Shown: piece after piece, positions 44,948 through 53,901 of the stretch | Layout of the letters: every line of letters begins with the position of its first letter | How positions within the stretch are numbered: the stretch's first letter is position 1 | Assembly (NCBI RefSeq): GCF_000934755.1 | Contig: NZ_KN882175.1 | Coordinates: 619,261 to 683,260 of the forward strand | DNA: 64,000 nucleotides | Origin: Desulfonatronovibrio magnus | GTDB lineage: Bacteria > Desulfobacterota > Desulfovibrionia > Desulfovibrionales > Desulfonatronovibrionaceae | Reading direction: 5' to 3' | Notes under the pieces: generated by a model | Databases searched by the model: none | Told to the model about the DNA's origin: nothing | The model's input: the letters and a program-made list of their open reading frames with translations, nothing else | Program-made: the position numbers and the translations under genes

Positions 44948-45811
44948 ATGAACTTTACCCCTATTTCTTTAAAACACCAGGATCAGTTCAATGTTCTTTT
45001 ACAGAATACTGATCAAATAGCATCTGACTACAGCTTTGCGAATATCTATGGCTGGGCGGACGAGTATGGTCTTGAAATATCTTTCAGTAATGATCTGGCA
45101 TGGATCAGACAGACCAGGCCGCGCACAATGTATTGGGCACCGGTGGGTAACTGGAAAAGAAACTGGACAGAATCATTTCAGCATATCCCGACCAAAACTG
45201 AAATCGTCAGAATTCCTGAAAAACTGGCCGAAATATGGCAGAAAGACTTGCCGGGTATGAGCATTTTTTCCGACAGGGAACACTGGGATTACCTTTACTC
45301 AGTCAGTGAACTTGTGGAACTTAAAGGCAACAGGTTTCATAAAAAGAAAAACCTCTATAATCAGTTTATAAAAAAATATAATTTCAGTTATGTGGAGTTA
45401 GAAAAAAAATATATTGAAAAAGCCCTGGCCCTTCAGACCGAATGGTGCCTGTGGAAAGAATGTGACGACTCAGGAGCACTTGAGGCGGAAAACAATGCTA
45501 TTGTCAGGGTTTTTTCACGCTGGGAAGAACTCACCGGCCTTTTCGGGGCTGGACTTATGATAGACCAGGACATGGTAGCCTACACAGTAGCCGAAGCACT
45601 GCCCGACAACACACTGGTTATTCACTTTGAAAAGGGGTGCCCCGGCTACAAGGGAGTTTATCAGGCCATAAACAAGCTCTTTCTTGAACACTCAGCATCT
45701 GAATACACTGTGGTCAACCGCGAACAGGACCTGGGAGATCCAGGACTGAAAAAAGCAAAGGAAAGCTATAACCCCATTGATTTTTTGAAAAAATTCAATG
45801 CCAGGCTATAA
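44948..45811 (+). CDS. DUF2156 acetyltransferase-like protein
   Basis: The 287-residue soluble protein matches DUF2156, the GNAT-fold domain also found at the C-terminus of lysylphosphatidylglycerol synthases. Characteristic segments are FTPISLKHQDQFN, the HKKKNLYNQFIKKYNF region, ALQTEWCLWKECDD and the C-terminal INKLFLEHSASEYTVVNREQDLGDPGLKKAKESYNP (written here only as the region near residues 235-270). There are no membrane helices, so it is not a full MprF. An aminoacyl transfer role is possible but unproven. Confidence 0.85.
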   Translation: MNFTPISLKHQDQFNVLLQNTDQIASDYSFANIYGWADEYGLEISFSNDLAWIRQTRPRTMYWAPVGNWKRNWTESFQHIPTKTEIVRIPEKLAEIWQKDLPGMSIFSDREHWDYLYSVSELVELKGNRFHKKKNLYNQFIKKYNFSYVELEKKYIEKALALQTEWCLWKECDDSGALEAENNAIVRVFSRWEELTGLFGAGLMIDQDMVAYTVAEALPDNTLVIHFEKGCPGYKGVYQAINKLFLEHSASEYTVVNREQDLGDPGLKKAKESYNPIDFLKKFNARL

Positions 45812-45900
45812 AAACATGAAGCTTGCGGAACATGGCAAGATTGATTCAAAAACGCGTCTGCTTCGACTTTAAAAAATAGCCAGCTTTGAAGACTTCCTGG

Positions 45901-48147
45901 TTATTCTTCTTCCAGCTTATGCCAGTATTTGCATTTCTTTTCCGGACAGGCAAGGTGCTCACCTCGGGTTTTAGTGGATTTACGCACCAGGATCCTGGAA
46001 TCGCATTCAGGGCAAGGCTCCTCAACAGGGTAGTTCCAGACAGCGTAATCACATTTTGGATACTGGTCACAACCATAGAATACCTTACCCCGTCTGCTGC
46101 CCTTTTCCACAATTTGACCCTGACAGCCATCCACAGGACAAGGTATGCCTGTAGAAAAAGGCTTGGAAAATTTACATTTTGGATAATTGTCACAGGCAAT
46201 GAATCTGCTTCCTGTACGCGCCTTTTTCATAACCAGATCGCCCTTACAGTCAGGGCAGATTCCTACTTTCTCTCTTATTACAGGTTCTGCCTCGAGAACA
46301 TTTATTTTACCATCTTCATCGCGATTGAAATTGGCCGTACTTTTACAGTCAGGATAACCTGAACATGCCAGGAAGGCCCCGTTGCGCCCAAACCTGATGA
46401 GCATGTTTTTTCCGCATTTCTCACACTTGATATCAGTTTCCTTGCCTGCCTTGACTGTAGCCATTTCCTTTTTAGCTTTATCCAGAGTTGGATAAAACTC
46501 ATCTGTAAAATGCTTTAAAAGCATAACCCAGTCTTTGTTCCCTTCTGCTACTGTATCCAGATCACCTTCCATCTGGGCAGTAAATGTAGTATCCATTAAT
46601 GAAGAAAAGTGTTTGACAAGCAGGTCACATACCTCGGAGCCAAGCTCAGTGGGCAGGAAGTTTTTCTCCTCAAGAGTAACGTATTCCCTGTCCATAAGCG
46701 TGGAAATAATGGCCGCATAAGTTGAAGGTCTCCCAATGCCCAGTTCTTCAAGTTTGCGCACCAGTGAAGCTTCCGAATATCTTGCTGGAGGCTGGGTGAA
46801 CTTCTGGTCTTTAGTCAGATTTTCCAGATCAAGGATTTCATCTTTTGTCAGCTTGGGCAATGAGATATCATCCTTTTTTCCTCCACCTGAATAAACACGG
46901 AGAAACCCGTCAAAAATCAGGCGCTCACCTTTACTTCTCCACAAAGTATTGGCTGCGGACACGGTCACTGTGGTATCCCAGAACCTGGCTGCCGCCATCT
47001 GAGAAGCCATGAATCTTTCCCAGATAAGTCTGTACAGAGAGTAATCCTGTTTCGCAAGATAGGGTTTGACATCTTCCGGGGTTATCAGAGGATCAACCGG
47101 TCTGACTGCTTCGTGAGCGTCCTGAGCTGATCCTTTGGATTTGAAAAACCTTGTCTTTGGGGGATAATAATCCTTGCCGAGACTGGATACAATCCATTGT
47201 TTGGCTGCCTGCTGAGAATCCTTGGACACTCTTACCGAATCAGTACGCATATAGGTGATCAGCGCTGTAGTTCCTTTAGCCCCAAGCTCCAGCCCTTCAT
47301 AAAGACGCTGAGCCACAGACATGGTTCTTTTGGCTGTAAAGCCCAGACGACTGCTGGCTTCCTGCTGCAGGGTAGAGGTGATAAAAGGCGGCTTGGGGTC
47401 GCGCTTGCGCTCCTTTTCCTCAACAGAGTCAACCTTGAACTCTGCCTTTTTAACAATAGCTTCAAGGTTATCAGCCTCTTCCTGAGAACCTACATGGGCC
47501 TTTTTATTGTCTATCTTCCAGAGTTGAGTTTCAAAACCTTCTTTTTGTGCATTGGCAAGCATGGCCTTGAAAACCCAGTATTCTTCAGGCTTAAACGCCT
47601 GTCTCTCCCTTTCGCGCTCCACTATCATACGCAGAGCCACAGACTGAACCCGTCCTGCTGACAGACCACGCTTAACCTTGCTCCATAGCAGAGGCGAAAT
47701 CTTATATCCCACCAGTCTGTCCAGAATTCGTCTGGCCTGCTGGGAATTAAACAGATTTTCGTTTAATGCGCGAGGGTTTTCCAAGGCTTCCTTAACTGCC
47801 CTTGAAGTAATCTCATTAAACTGAATTCGACTGATATTTGTATTTTGTTTTTTTATCAGTTCAGCAATATGCCAGGCAATGGCCTCTCCTTCCCGGTCAG
47901 GATCAGGGGCCAGATAAATTCTGCCTGCTTTTTTGGCACTTTGCTGGAGCCTGGTAACAATTTTCTTCTTGCCATAAATAATTTCATATTCAGGCTCAAA
48001 ATTGCCGTCTTCACTCACTCCGAGGGTCTTTTTGGGAAGATCCCGAATATGACCAACCGAAGCATCAACAAGATAATCCTTGCCCAGAAACTTCTTTATG
48101 GTCTTAACCTTAGCCGGTGATTCTACTATAATTAAATCCTTGCTCAT
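45901..48147 (-). CDS. topA: DNA topoisomerase I
   Basis: TopA relaxes negative supercoils through a covalent 5'-phosphotyrosine. The 748-residue product starts with the Toprim region SKDLIIVESPAKVKTIKKFL and has the metal triad DPDREGE. The active-site tyrosine is in ITYMRTDSVRVS. Four C-terminal zinc fingers follow (starting CEKCG, CPDCKG, CPVDGC and CPECD). I chose the ATG at 48147, matching the family N-terminus; a reading from 48186 adds 13 residues. Length and domain count are normal. Confidence 0.97.
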   Translation of the reverse strand: MSKDLIIVESPAKVKTIKKFLGKDYLVDASVGHIRDLPKKTLGVSEDGNFEPEYEIIYGKKKIVTRLQQSAKKAGRIYLAPDPDREGEAIAWHIAELIKKQNTNISRIQFNEITSRAVKEALENPRALNENLFNSQQARRILDRLVGYKISPLLWSKVKRGLSAGRVQSVALRMIVERERERQAFKPEEYWVFKAMLANAQKEGFETQLWKIDNKKAHVGSQEEADNLEAIVKKAEFKVDSVEEKERKRDPKPPFITSTLQQEASSRLGFTAKRTMSVAQRLYEGLELGAKGTTALITYMRTDSVRVSKDSQQAAKQWIVSSLGKDYYPPKTRFFKSKGSAQDAHEAVRPVDPLITPEDVKPYLAKQDYSLYRLIWERFMASQMAAARFWDTTVTVSAANTLWRSKGERLIFDGFLRVYSGGGKKDDISLPKLTKDEILDLENLTKDQKFTQPPARYSEASLVRKLEELGIGRPSTYAAIISTLMDREYVTLEEKNFLPTELGSEVCDLLVKHFSSLMDTTFTAQMEGDLDTVAEGNKDWVMLLKHFTDEFYPTLDKAKKEMATVKAGKETDIKCEKCGKNMLIRFGRNGAFLACSGYPDCKSTANFNRDEDGKINVLEAEPVIREKVGICPDCKGDLVMKKARTGSRFIACDNYPKCKFSKPFSTGIPCPVDGCQGQIVEKGSRRGKVFYGCDQYPKCDYAVWNYPVEEPCPECDSRILVRKSTKTRGEHLACPEKKCKYWHKLEEE

Positions 48148-48612
48148 AATGGGCCTGCGTATAAGCATAGGCTTTTGCTTTGGCAAGTAAAAAATTTATT
48201 TGTCGATTCTTTTACCTTGCCTTGAGCTCGAATTTTCATTATCTGCCAACAAATCATATCTATCGAAGCACGGGAACTGGCTCTTTCTGGACCCACTTGC
48301 CTTAAAAATGACAAGTTTTTAATGCACCTCGCTGGGACTGTTCCAATTTCCAGAAGAGTGACAGTTCTTCAATGTGGAGGCGGCTTCCAGCCGCCTGGAA
48401 CTAAATAGCCTGCAGGATGCAGGCTCCACTTTAAAGGCAGTTACTCGCAAGTTCGGTCCCGGCCCCTGGTGAAGATCCTAAAAATGACAAGTTTTAAATA
48501 TCGGTTATTGCTCAAATGGTTCCCTAAGCGCCTGCCCCTCTATTTTCCCTGAAAGCGCTAAACTATTACCAGATTTTCTATATTTCGCTGAAGTGATATT
48601 GGAGTTAAACTA
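48148..48612. other. 465-bp repeat-bearing gap
   Basis: There is no gene between topA and the YchF-like gene. It holds a dispersed fragment (GGACCCACTTGCC at 48290), a degenerate GGGACTGTTCC palindrome near 48331, the two-hairpin module (48374-48429) and a CCCGG-type module (48439-48478). Confidence 0.8.
48374..48429 (+). repeat. Two-hairpin junction module, copy 1
   Basis: Outer stem GTGGA/TCCAC; first hairpin GGCGGCT-TCC-AGCCGCC; second hairpin GCCTGCA-GGA-TGCAGGC. The two 3-nt loops are reverse complements. A CCCGG-type module follows at 48439. Copies are at 55093-55147 and 60682-60734. Confidence 0.85.
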
Positions 48613-49620
48613 ATGAAAACAGCTATAGTCGGCTTTGCAGGATGTGGAAAAACAGAACTTTTCAGGGCCCTGGCTGGTCCTGGTTCTGCCGCGGCAGGCA
48701 GAGCCATGGTCAAAGTGCCGGAGCCAAGGCTTGACCCTTTAATCAAAGTCTTTAAGCCTGGAAAAGTTACCAGAACAGAAATTGAATATAATGATATGCC
48801 CGGCAGCGGAGGCTCCAAGTCCATTGGCAACAAGGTTTTAAACGCTGTCCGGGGTTGTGACTGCCTCCTGGCAGTGCTGGATGCCTATTCAGGAACTGCA
48901 GATGCGCAGGACCAGCTTGATGCTATAGAAGCGGAGCTGATTGTGTCTGATCTGGCGGTCATTGAAAAGAAACTGGAAAGACTGGCCCAGGATAAGCAGA
49001 AGGCAAAGCATTTATATGATCCCAAAGAGGAAGAACTGCTGCAAAAAGCCATGGCTTTGCTCGAACAGGAAAAGCCCCTTCGCATGGACTATGACTTGAG
49101 TACTGAACCCTCACTCAAGGGCTTTTCCTTCCTGTCCGCCAAACCCATATTATATGCCTGGAATATATCTGAAAACAAAATGGGCAGCTTTGAGCCCCCG
49201 CAAGATCAGTTTTCCATGGCCCATATCGCGGTTTCTGCCATGCTGGAACGCGAAATGGCCGAACTGGAAGACCCTGAAGAACTCCAGATGTTCATGCAGG
49301 ACCTGGGAGTGGAACATTCTGCTCTGGACAGAGTAATTTACAAAACCTACTCCCTGCTCAACCTCATTACGTTTCTCACAGCAGGAGAAAAGGAGGTTCG
49401 CTCCTGGGCCCTCAAAAAAGGATCTACAGCTGCTGAGGCTGCAGGGCTAATTCATTCTGATATTCAAAAAGGATTTATCAGGGCAGAGGTTCTGGGCTGG
49501 AGTGACTTTCTGGAATGCCGGGATATGAAAAAGGCCAAAGAAAAAGGTGTTCTGCGCCTTGAAGGAAAAGATTACATTGTCAAGGACGGCGACATCATAA
49601 CCTTTCGGTTTAACGTATGA
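48613..49620 (+). CDS. Divergent YchF/OLA1-type GTPase/ATPase
   Basis: The 335-residue protein has an unusual P-loop GFAGCGKT (residues 7-14; normal YchF has GLPNVGKST) and a DMPG G3 motif. The nucleotide-specificity NISE resembles the NxxE of YchF/OLA1. A helical insert follows (about 110-165). Its TGS domain is clearly YchF-like (FLTAGEKEVRSWALKKGSTA, GLIHSDIQKGFIRAEV, VKDGDIITFRFNV). I take it as a diverged YchF paralogue; the role is unknown. GGAG precedes the ATG. Confidence 0.85.
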   Translation: MKTAIVGFAGCGKTELFRALAGPGSAAAGRAMVKVPEPRLDPLIKVFKPGKVTRTEIEYNDMPGSGGSKSIGNKVLNAVRGCDCLLAVLDAYSGTADAQDQLDAIEAELIVSDLAVIEKKLERLAQDKQKAKHLYDPKEEELLQKAMALLEQEKPLRMDYDLSTEPSLKGFSFLSAKPILYAWNISENKMGSFEPPQDQFSMAHIAVSAMLEREMAELEDPEELQMFMQDLGVEHSALDRVIYKTYSLLNLITFLTAGEKEVRSWALKKGSTAAEAAGLIHSDIQKGFIRAEVLGWSDFLECRDMKKAKEKGVLRLEGKDYIVKDGDIITFRFNV

Positions 49621-49677
49621 TTCAAAATCTGACAACTATATAAACATCAAAACAAGCAACAATTCACAAACCTTACA

Positions 49678-50424
49678 ATGCTTACCCATGTGTCAGTAGT
49701 TCTTTGCAGGCCCAAGTTTTCTGAAAATATTGGTTCAGTGGCCAGAGCCTGCGTAAATATGGGGTGTTCCAGCCTTGTGCTCGTAAGCCCACGCAGTTTT
49801 GACCTGAAAAAGGCAGCTCCTCTTGCCACATCTAAGGGCAAAGTCCTTATTGAGCAGGCCCAAGTCCATGACAGTCTTGAAACAGCCTTGAAAGATTTCC
49901 ACCGGGTTTACGCCACAACCGCCAGAGTGGGAAAATGGCGCAAGGGCATCCTGAATCCATGGGAAGCAGCTCAGAGCATTATGGATGTTGAAAAATCAAC
50001 ACCTTCGTGCGCTCTGGTGTTTGGCCCCGAAGATAAAGGACTGACTAATGAAGAAGTGGAGCTTTGCTCCCATATTATATCCATTCCCACCTCTAAGGAG
50101 GCCTGGTCCCTGAACCTGGCTCAAGCCGTTCTAATAGTGCTCTATGAGTGCTTCAAACTCATACCTGCTTCAGATTGCCGCCAGATCAAACCAGGAGATT
50201 CACGTCTTATCACCCGGCAGGAGTCCATGATCCTGAACCAGAACATCCGCGAAGCCCTTCTGACCATAGATTTTCTTGACCAGGACAATCCCGATTATTT
50301 TATGATGCCTCTCAAGCGTCTGCTGTCCAAAAAAGACCTGCGCCATCATGAATTCAATCTGCTTATGGGCATTTGCAGGCAGATCAAGTGGATGGCGCAT
50401 AAAAACAATCAGGGACCACAATAA
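49678..50424 (+). CDS. trmJ: tRNA 2'-O-methyltransferase, TrmJ-like
   Basis: The 248-residue SPOUT-fold protein has CRPKFSENIGSVARACVNMG at the start, FGPEDKGLTNEEV in the SAM-binding knot and SLNLAQAVLIVLYE near residue 145. These are signatures of TrmJ, which methylates C32/U32 of tRNA. The C-terminal helical extension (about 160-245) is also typical. No clear ribosome site precedes the ATG, 57 nt after the YchF-like gene. Confidence 0.9.
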   Translation: MLTHVSVVLCRPKFSENIGSVARACVNMGCSSLVLVSPRSFDLKKAAPLATSKGKVLIEQAQVHDSLETALKDFHRVYATTARVGKWRKGILNPWEAAQSIMDVEKSTPSCALVFGPEDKGLTNEEVELCSHIISIPTSKEAWSLNLAQAVLIVLYECFKLIPASDCRQIKPGDSRLITRQESMILNQNIREALLTIDFLDQDNPDYFMMPLKRLLSKKDLRHHEFNLLMGICRQIKWMAHKNNQGPQ

Positions 50425-50467
50425 AAATGACTATAACAGTGGTGCATTACAATTAAGCCGGTATGAA

Positions 50468-52087
50468 TCAACAGGAAGATTCCTGGTAAACACTGGTCAG
50501 ACTCTCTTTGGAAAAAGGCTTGAAAGTAATATCGTTTACTCCGGCATTTCTCGCGTCTTCATTATCCTGCGTTTCATTCTGGGTGGTAACCATAATGACA
50601 GGCAGATCATTTTTGGAATAGATTTCTCTTATGCCCTGGATCAAATCAATCCCGGTCATATCCGGCATATTCAAATCAGTAAAAACAACCTGGGGTTTGT
50701 TATTCTTAAGCCAGTCCAGGGCCTTTCTCGGAAATTCGAATAAAACAGGCTCAAACCCCATTTCGTAAAGAGTGCTCTTGTATATATTCAAGATCATCTT
50801 GGAGTCATCTACAGCCACAGCCACAGGTCTTGCTGCAGCCTGAGGCTTTTCACCTTCAATCTTTTCAGCCAGGTGCAGGTATCCATATTTCTGCAGCAGA
50901 GACTGAAAAAAATTCTGCAGGTCTGGAGCAGCGTTTTTAGTTAGATAGCCAAGAGCCATGTCCTGAAAAAATGGATATTCGATCAAAGCAATAAAAAGGT
51001 TTTTGGCTTGAGCGCTGATTATAGACCTTACTGTTTTAAGTGCATCATGGTCACGTTCTTTGACCATGTTCTTGACACCAGCCACAAGAACCTCATTGAG
51101 ATTACGGTCAATGGCTGATGCAGCCGCCACACACACATGTTCTTCCTTGTCCGTCAATCCTCTGGCCAGAATGTAAGATCCCTTATCAAGAGGCAGCTGA
51201 CCCAGGGTCTCGTAAGCAGCAAAGCGCACATTGGCATCAGCTGGTTCCTGGCTGAGCAGCTTTCTGATGGGAACAAGGGCAGAGGAATCCCCAATGGCCC
51301 CGAGAACATTAAGTGTATGCACCTGCAGGTCTGGGTCGTTGTAAAACAAATTTTCTCCAAGGGTCGGCACTGCTTTTGCCCCAATACGAGTCAGTTTAGC
51401 CTTGGCATAATTTCTTAAATGTGCATAATGCGAACCAATGGTCTGATTAAGTTTGTTTATGGAAGTCTGATCCTGAATCTGAGAAAAGACATCCAGAATA
51501 AGAATATCGATCTGATGATCAGCTCCCATTTTTTCCGCTAACCTCTGCATGGCTGTCGGCGTCCCTATCCTTCCCAGCGCTCTGATGGCTTCAAGAATAA
51601 GAGTTTTATTGTTGGAATATAAAAACTCACTTATGGCGTTGGTGGCCCCAGGAAAGCCCAGCGTCCCAAGTCCTATTATGGCTTCCTTGATGACCTTTTC
51701 ATCAAGTTCATTGGCCATTATATTCAAAAGTACTGCCGACGCACCGTCCACCCTGGCCTCAGCAGCAATATTGATGAACAGCTCTCTTGGTTCAACCTTG
51801 TCCATAATGGTCTTGAGCAGAAAGTCAGGCTGTTCTAATGATTTGGAAATCAGAATACCCCGAATATCTGGAAGGTTGGTAGTGATGGACTTGTTCTTCT
51901 GTATCAGCCCTGTAAGCAGAGGGATGGTAAAATCCGGATCACCTTTTTCCAGAAGGTTAATAATCTTTTTCTGGGTATCCTTGTCAGTGTCATTAAGGTA
52001 GGCAAGGACTATATTAGCCTTAATGGTATCCTTTTTATCAATATTGTCCGATAGCTCAGAAATCAAATGCTGCGGGTCAACGTCCAT
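50468..52087 (-). CDS. HEAT-repeat protein with C-terminal receiver domain
   Basis: A 539-residue soluble protein. Residues about 20-405 are alpha-helical repeats of the HEAT/PBS-lyase type (e.g. KEAIIGLGTLGFPGATNAIS, LEAIRALGRIGTPTAMQRLA, VHTLNVLGAIGDSSALVPIR). Residues 421-535 are a receiver domain with D427 and D428 (VAVDDS), phosphoacceptor D471 (VVFTDLNMPDMTG) and TFKPF. The helical array probably binds a protein, with the receiver switching it. AAGGAG precedes the ATG. The partner is unknown. Confidence 0.85.
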   Translation of the reverse strand: MDVDPQHLISELSDNIDKKDTIKANIVLAYLNDTDKDTQKKIINLLEKGDPDFTIPLLTGLIQKNKSITTNLPDIRGILISKSLEQPDFLLKTIMDKVEPRELFINIAAEARVDGASAVLLNIMANELDEKVIKEAIIGLGTLGFPGATNAISEFLYSNNKTLILEAIRALGRIGTPTAMQRLAEKMGADHQIDILILDVFSQIQDQTSINKLNQTIGSHYAHLRNYAKAKLTRIGAKAVPTLGENLFYNDPDLQVHTLNVLGAIGDSSALVPIRKLLSQEPADANVRFAAYETLGQLPLDKGSYILARGLTDKEEHVCVAAASAIDRNLNEVLVAGVKNMVKERDHDALKTVRSIISAQAKNLFIALIEYPFFQDMALGYLTKNAAPDLQNFFQSLLQKYGYLHLAEKIEGEKPQAAARPVAVAVDDSKMILNIYKSTLYEMGFEPVLFEFPRKALDWLKNNKPQVVFTDLNMPDMTGIDLIQGIREIYSKNDLPVIMVTTQNETQDNEDARNAGVNDITFKPFSKESLTSVYQESSC

Positions 52088-52120
52088 GAAAAACTCCTTA
52101 AAATAATATGTTGATTTTTA

Positions 52121-52951
52121 TCATACCCCGCATGACTCAAGGGCAAGTTCTTTGAGAAACAGTGTAAGCTGCCTGTTGGTTCTGTCAGCCACCTGCAGGA
52201 TCTCTTCGTGGGAAGTTACCTGCATGCAGTCAGGAAGATTATGATTGGTCAGACACGAAAGACCAAGGATACTTTTTCCCATATGTGCTGCAGCAATGGA
52301 CTCCAGTACTGTGGACATGCCTATGGAATCAGCCCCAAGTTTGCGAAATGCCCTTGTCTCTGCTCGCGTTTCAAGACAGGGCCCTTTAATGCCCATATAC
52401 ACTCCCTGGTGCAGATGAAACCCCATCTTGACGGCAGTTTTGCGGGCAGATGTCAAAAGGTCCTGACAATACAGCCTGCTCATATCTGGAAATCGGGGTC
52501 CCCACTCATCAATATTTTCTCCGCACAAAGGGTTTTCACCTGTCAAATTGATCTGATCAGTAATACCCATTATGGTTCCCGGTTCAAAAAGTGGATTAAG
52601 GGAGCCAGCCGCATTGGTCAAAAAAACAGTCTCGGCCCCCCAGAGACTGATGATCCGCAAAGGGCGAACCACCTCTTGCGCTGTATACCCTTCATAAAGA
52701 TGAACCCTGCCTGAAAGAACAGCAACCTCGCTTTTGCCGAGTCGACAAAGCATAAGCCTGCCTGTATGTCCTTTTATGGTTGACCGGGGAAACCCCGGTA
52801 TTTCACTATAATTAATGCTGTGTACAGGGTTAAGGACACCCGTCATGCTCCCAAGCCCACTGCCCAGAACCATAAGCAGTCGGGGCCTGAAATCAGGATA
52901 ACTGTCTTTTAGAAATTTCTGCCCCTGCAGTACTTTTGTTTTTTCAGACAT
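52121..52951 (-). CDS. Purine nucleoside phosphorylase, trimeric type
   Basis: It cleaves purine nucleosides with phosphate to give ribose-1-phosphate and a base. The 276-residue product has the phosphate loop VLGSGLG, GRVHLYEGYTAQEV, TNAAGSLN, GPCLETRAETRAFRKLGADS and GMSTVLE. These mark the trimeric PNP/MTAP family. LTNHNLPD contains the base-contacting asparagine typical of PNP for 6-oxopurines, so guanosine and inosine are likely substrates. A GAGGT site lies upstream. Confidence 0.93.
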   Translation of the reverse strand: MSEKTKVLQGQKFLKDSYPDFRPRLLMVLGSGLGSMTGVLNPVHSINYSEIPGFPRSTIKGHTGRLMLCRLGKSEVAVLSGRVHLYEGYTAQEVVRPLRIISLWGAETVFLTNAAGSLNPLFEPGTIMGITDQINLTGENPLCGENIDEWGPRFPDMSRLYCQDLLTSARKTAVKMGFHLHQGVYMGIKGPCLETRAETRAFRKLGADSIGMSTVLESIAAAHMGKSILGLSCLTNHNLPDCMQVTSHEEILQVADRTNRQLTLFLKELALESCGV

Positions 52952-53142
52952 AGTGCTAATGTTTACCTCATCGAGTTATTGATGTATGTACCTCTTAACG
53001 AAAAAATTCATCACTTTAAAAAAAGTCCACTGGGTGCGGCACGGAAACTTGATTTTTTACGACTGATGTCGCCCTGTGATGAACCACCGGACATTAAAAA
53101 GTATAACTTATGTGTTAACTGATTTCTTTTTAAGGACCTTTA

Positions 53143-53901
53143 ATGGATATTGCAACTTTTTTTGGGATCATAGTCGGGTTTTCTCTGGTTATTGGAGCCA
53201 TTATCATTGGTGGCGCTGTTGACACCTTTGTCAACATACCCGGCATGATGATTGTCATGGGCGGCACAATGGCGGCCACCACCATCAACTTCCCAGTCAA
53301 CCAGATCAATAAGGCCTTCAGAGCTGCTTTTTACATTTTTTCCAAAAGAAGTGTGAACTCCAATGATGTTGTCAATACCATGGTCAGAATCGCTGATATC
53401 AGTCGCAGGGACGGTTTGCTGGCTTTAGAAAATATCAAAACTGAAAATGCTGTTTTAAAAAAAGCCTGCCAGCTTATTGCCGACAACACAGACCCAATGA
53501 TGATTGCTGAAACCCTTCGTATTGAAATTACTTCTCTTAGAAACCGGCACGCCATTATTCAGGATGTCTTCAAAAAAATGGCCACCTTTTCTCCAAGCTT
53601 TGGCATGATCGGCACTCTCATCGGTCTCGTGCAGATGCTTACCAGACTGGATGACCCGGCCACCATAGGACCGGCCATGGCAGTGGCCATTCTGACCACA
53701 TTTTATGGGGCTTTACTGGCTACTCTGCTCTTTTTACCCATTGCCGGAAAACTTAAAAGCAGGACACAGCAGGAAACCCTGCATCTTGAGATTATTTTTC
53801 AGGGAGCTCAGTCAATCCTGGAAAACAACAACCCCAGAATAGTCTACGAAAAGCTTTCATCATTTGTACCGCCTTCGGAGAGAAGAAATGAAAGAAGATA
53901 A
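53143..53901 (+). CDS. motA: Flagellar motor stator protein MotA
   Basis: MotA and MotB form the ion-conducting stator. The 252-residue product has four membrane spans (about 4-22, 28-48, 150-172 and 180-200). It has the family pattern FSPSFGMIGTLIGLVQML and a cytoplasmic loop between spans 2 and 3. AAGGA precedes the ATG. It overlaps the motB-like gene by 14 nt, so the two are co-translated. Whether it uses H+ or Na+ cannot be fixed from the sequence alone. Confidence 0.93.
   Translation: MDIATFFGIIVGFSLVIGAIIIGGAVDTFVNIPGMMIVMGGTMAATTINFPVNQINKAFRAAFYIFSKRSVNSNDVVNTMVRIADISRRDGLLALENIKTENAVLKKACQLIADNTDPMMIAETLRIEITSLRNRHAIIQDVFKKMATFSPSFGMIGTLIGLVQMLTRLDDPATIGPAMAVAILTTFYGALLATLLFLPIAGKLKSRTQQETLHLEIIFQGAQSILENNNPRIVYEKLSSFVPPSERRNERR

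Noticed and set aside
48439-48478. The GTTCGGTCCCGG module as a tRNA T-arm or tRNA gene
   Set aside because: No acceptor stem, anticodon loop or CCA can be built around it, and all copies lack them.
53036-53055. A sigma-54-like GGCACGGAAACTTG upstream of motA
   Set aside because: Spacing between the -24 and -12 elements is off by one and the -12 GC is missing.
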